DNA of 59,072 bases from assembly GCA_022865625.1 (NCBI GenBank), contig JALHTB010000011.1, positions 1 to 59,072 of the forward strand. Reading direction: 5' to 3'. The position numbers and the translations under genes were made by a program. Each line of letters begins with the position of its first letter. The first letter of the stretch is position 1. Positions 58,408 through 59,072 of the stretch are shown here, one piece after another. The stretch comes from Candidatus Bathyarchaeota archaeon (GTDB lineage: Archaea; Thermoproteota; Bathyarchaeia; 40CM-2-53-6; FEN-987). Below the pieces are notes generated by a model. It saw only the letters and a program-made list of their open reading frames with translations, had not been told where the DNA came from and searched no databases.

Positions 58408-59072
58408 ATGTTCGAACGCGCTAAAAAGGTTCAACCAGCAGGCGTCTCCTACAAGAACCTCCATCTCGAGCCTTACCCGTTTTTTTGTAGAGTCTAAAGG
58501 GGCGAAGCTGACCGACCTTGACGGCAACGTGTACACTGACTATTGGTGTACACACTTGGCCGTGATTCTAGGTCACAGGCATCCCACTGTATTGGAAGCG
58601 ATCAAACTACAGGCGGAGAAAGGTTGGCATCATGGCTTTGTTCACGAACTTGAAGTTACTCATGCTGAAGCAATAACAAGACATGTGCCAAGCGCAGAAA
58701 TGGTTCGCTACGCGAGTTCTGGGAGTGAGGCTAACTTCTTCGCCGTCCGTCTCGCTCGAACTTTCACAAAAACCACAAAGATTGCCAAATTTGAAGGATG
58801 GCACGGCCCTTGTGACCCACTGCATATCGCCATGAACCCCCCTTCGACAAACTTCCATCGGGAGGTATTACGAAAGGCTCGCAACAAGACACGATCGTCG
58901 TCCCGTTCAATGACTTTAATGGTTTCAAAGACCGTGTGAAGCAAGAGCAGTTGGCGTGCGTCTTACTGGAGCCAGTCCTGACGGCTGGGGGAGCATTTCC
59001 GCTGATAGACAATTTCTCAAAGCACTGAGAGAATACTGCGACAGAACTGGAACCCAGCTAATCTATGATGAG
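58408..59072 (+). pseudogene. Class III aminomutase paralogue, frameshifted and cut by the window end
   Basis: Similar to the 52988-54292 protein: 'FERAKKVQPAGVSY', 'DGNVYTDYWCTHLAVILGH', 'YASSGSEANFFAVRLARTFTK'. The frame shifts at a T7 run (about 58482-58488), again at a C6 run near 58838-58843 and at a G run near 58986. Restored frames continue with 'DKLPSGGITKGSQQDTIVVPFND' and 'CDRTGTQLIYDE'. All breaks lie at homopolymers, so assembly errors are possible. Confidence 0.65.

Overview
The window is archaeal DNA. It carries a PCNA sliding clamp, a HerA-type ATPase with a winged-helix tail, a ParB-like protein, an intein, IS200/IS605 TnpB genes, Tat secretion genes with zinc-ribbon tails, ribbon-helix-helix (RHH) regulators, AT-rich TATA-like promoters and frequent GTG/TTG starts. 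The host is probably a TACK-type archaeon (Bathyarchaeia or Nitrososphaeria-like); this is inferred from gene style only. No rRNA, tRNA or CRISPR array was found.

Layout. Positions 1-42,500 look like one large mobile or integrated element whose left end lies outside the window. Nearly all of it is transcribed leftward in tightly packed operons with ATGA, TAATG and TTGA overlaps. (a) 1-5,780: an operon of small membrane and zinc proteins with PCNA and a membrane-anchored, apparently dead tyrosine recombinase. It is read from a promoter with three helically phased GTCTCC repeats, and related RBS-bearing sequences recur at its gene junctions. (b) 6,000-9,150: surface and membrane proteins, read from a promoter with two (A/G)TGTAAAC boxes. 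(c) 9,260-10,650: a rightward tyrosine integrase with a Cys-rich insert, ending in a 19-bp tandem duplication. (d) 10,700-13,300: HNH protein, zinc ribbons and a double RHH regulator. (e) 13,385-23,520: an 11- to 12-gene conjugation-like operon (VirB4/VirD4-like ATPase, membrane proteins, Thr-rich surface stalk) with a TnpB gene embedded in the operon. Its promoter carries three GTGTAAAC-type boxes. (f) 23,600-26,130: a 20-bp palindrome and a ParB-like cluster without ParA. (g) 26,160-34,900: nucleic-acid accessory genes, including a broken PAPS-reductase-like gene joined to a homing-endonuclease fragment, an HNH protein with a repeat-derived linker, a DNA methyltransferase, a DUF5131 protein, an intein-containing protein and an ASCH-like protein. 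(h) 34,900-38,900: a HerA ATPase operon. (i) 38,700-41,200: several RHH genes broken up by an IS605-family element and solitary IS ends. (j) 41,220-42,464: a second tyrosine integrase, probably at the right boundary.

From 42,513 on the content is chromosome-like. It holds an MFS transporter, TatC/TatA, an HTH regulator with a membrane coiled-coil protein, an FmdE-like protein, a DUF6659-like protein, and a set of amino-acid metabolism genes (class III aminomutases, a diaminopentanoate-dehydrogenase-like oxidoreductase, proline racemase). This flank contains several broken genes: an SMP-30 gene with an in-frame stop, a truncated FAD oxidoreductase/CoxM fusion, a hydroxyacyl-CoA dehydrogenase remnant, a C-terminally truncated LD-carboxypeptidase, and a frameshifted aminomutase paralogue.

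How it may fit together (inference): the element replicates with its own clamp, segregates with ParB and a palindromic site, integrates with one of two integrases, and spreads by a conjugation-like membrane machine. That machine shares an operator motif with the surface-protein operon. The operonic TnpB, the membrane-tethered dead recombinase and the shared (A/G)TGTAAAC operators are the most promising novel features.
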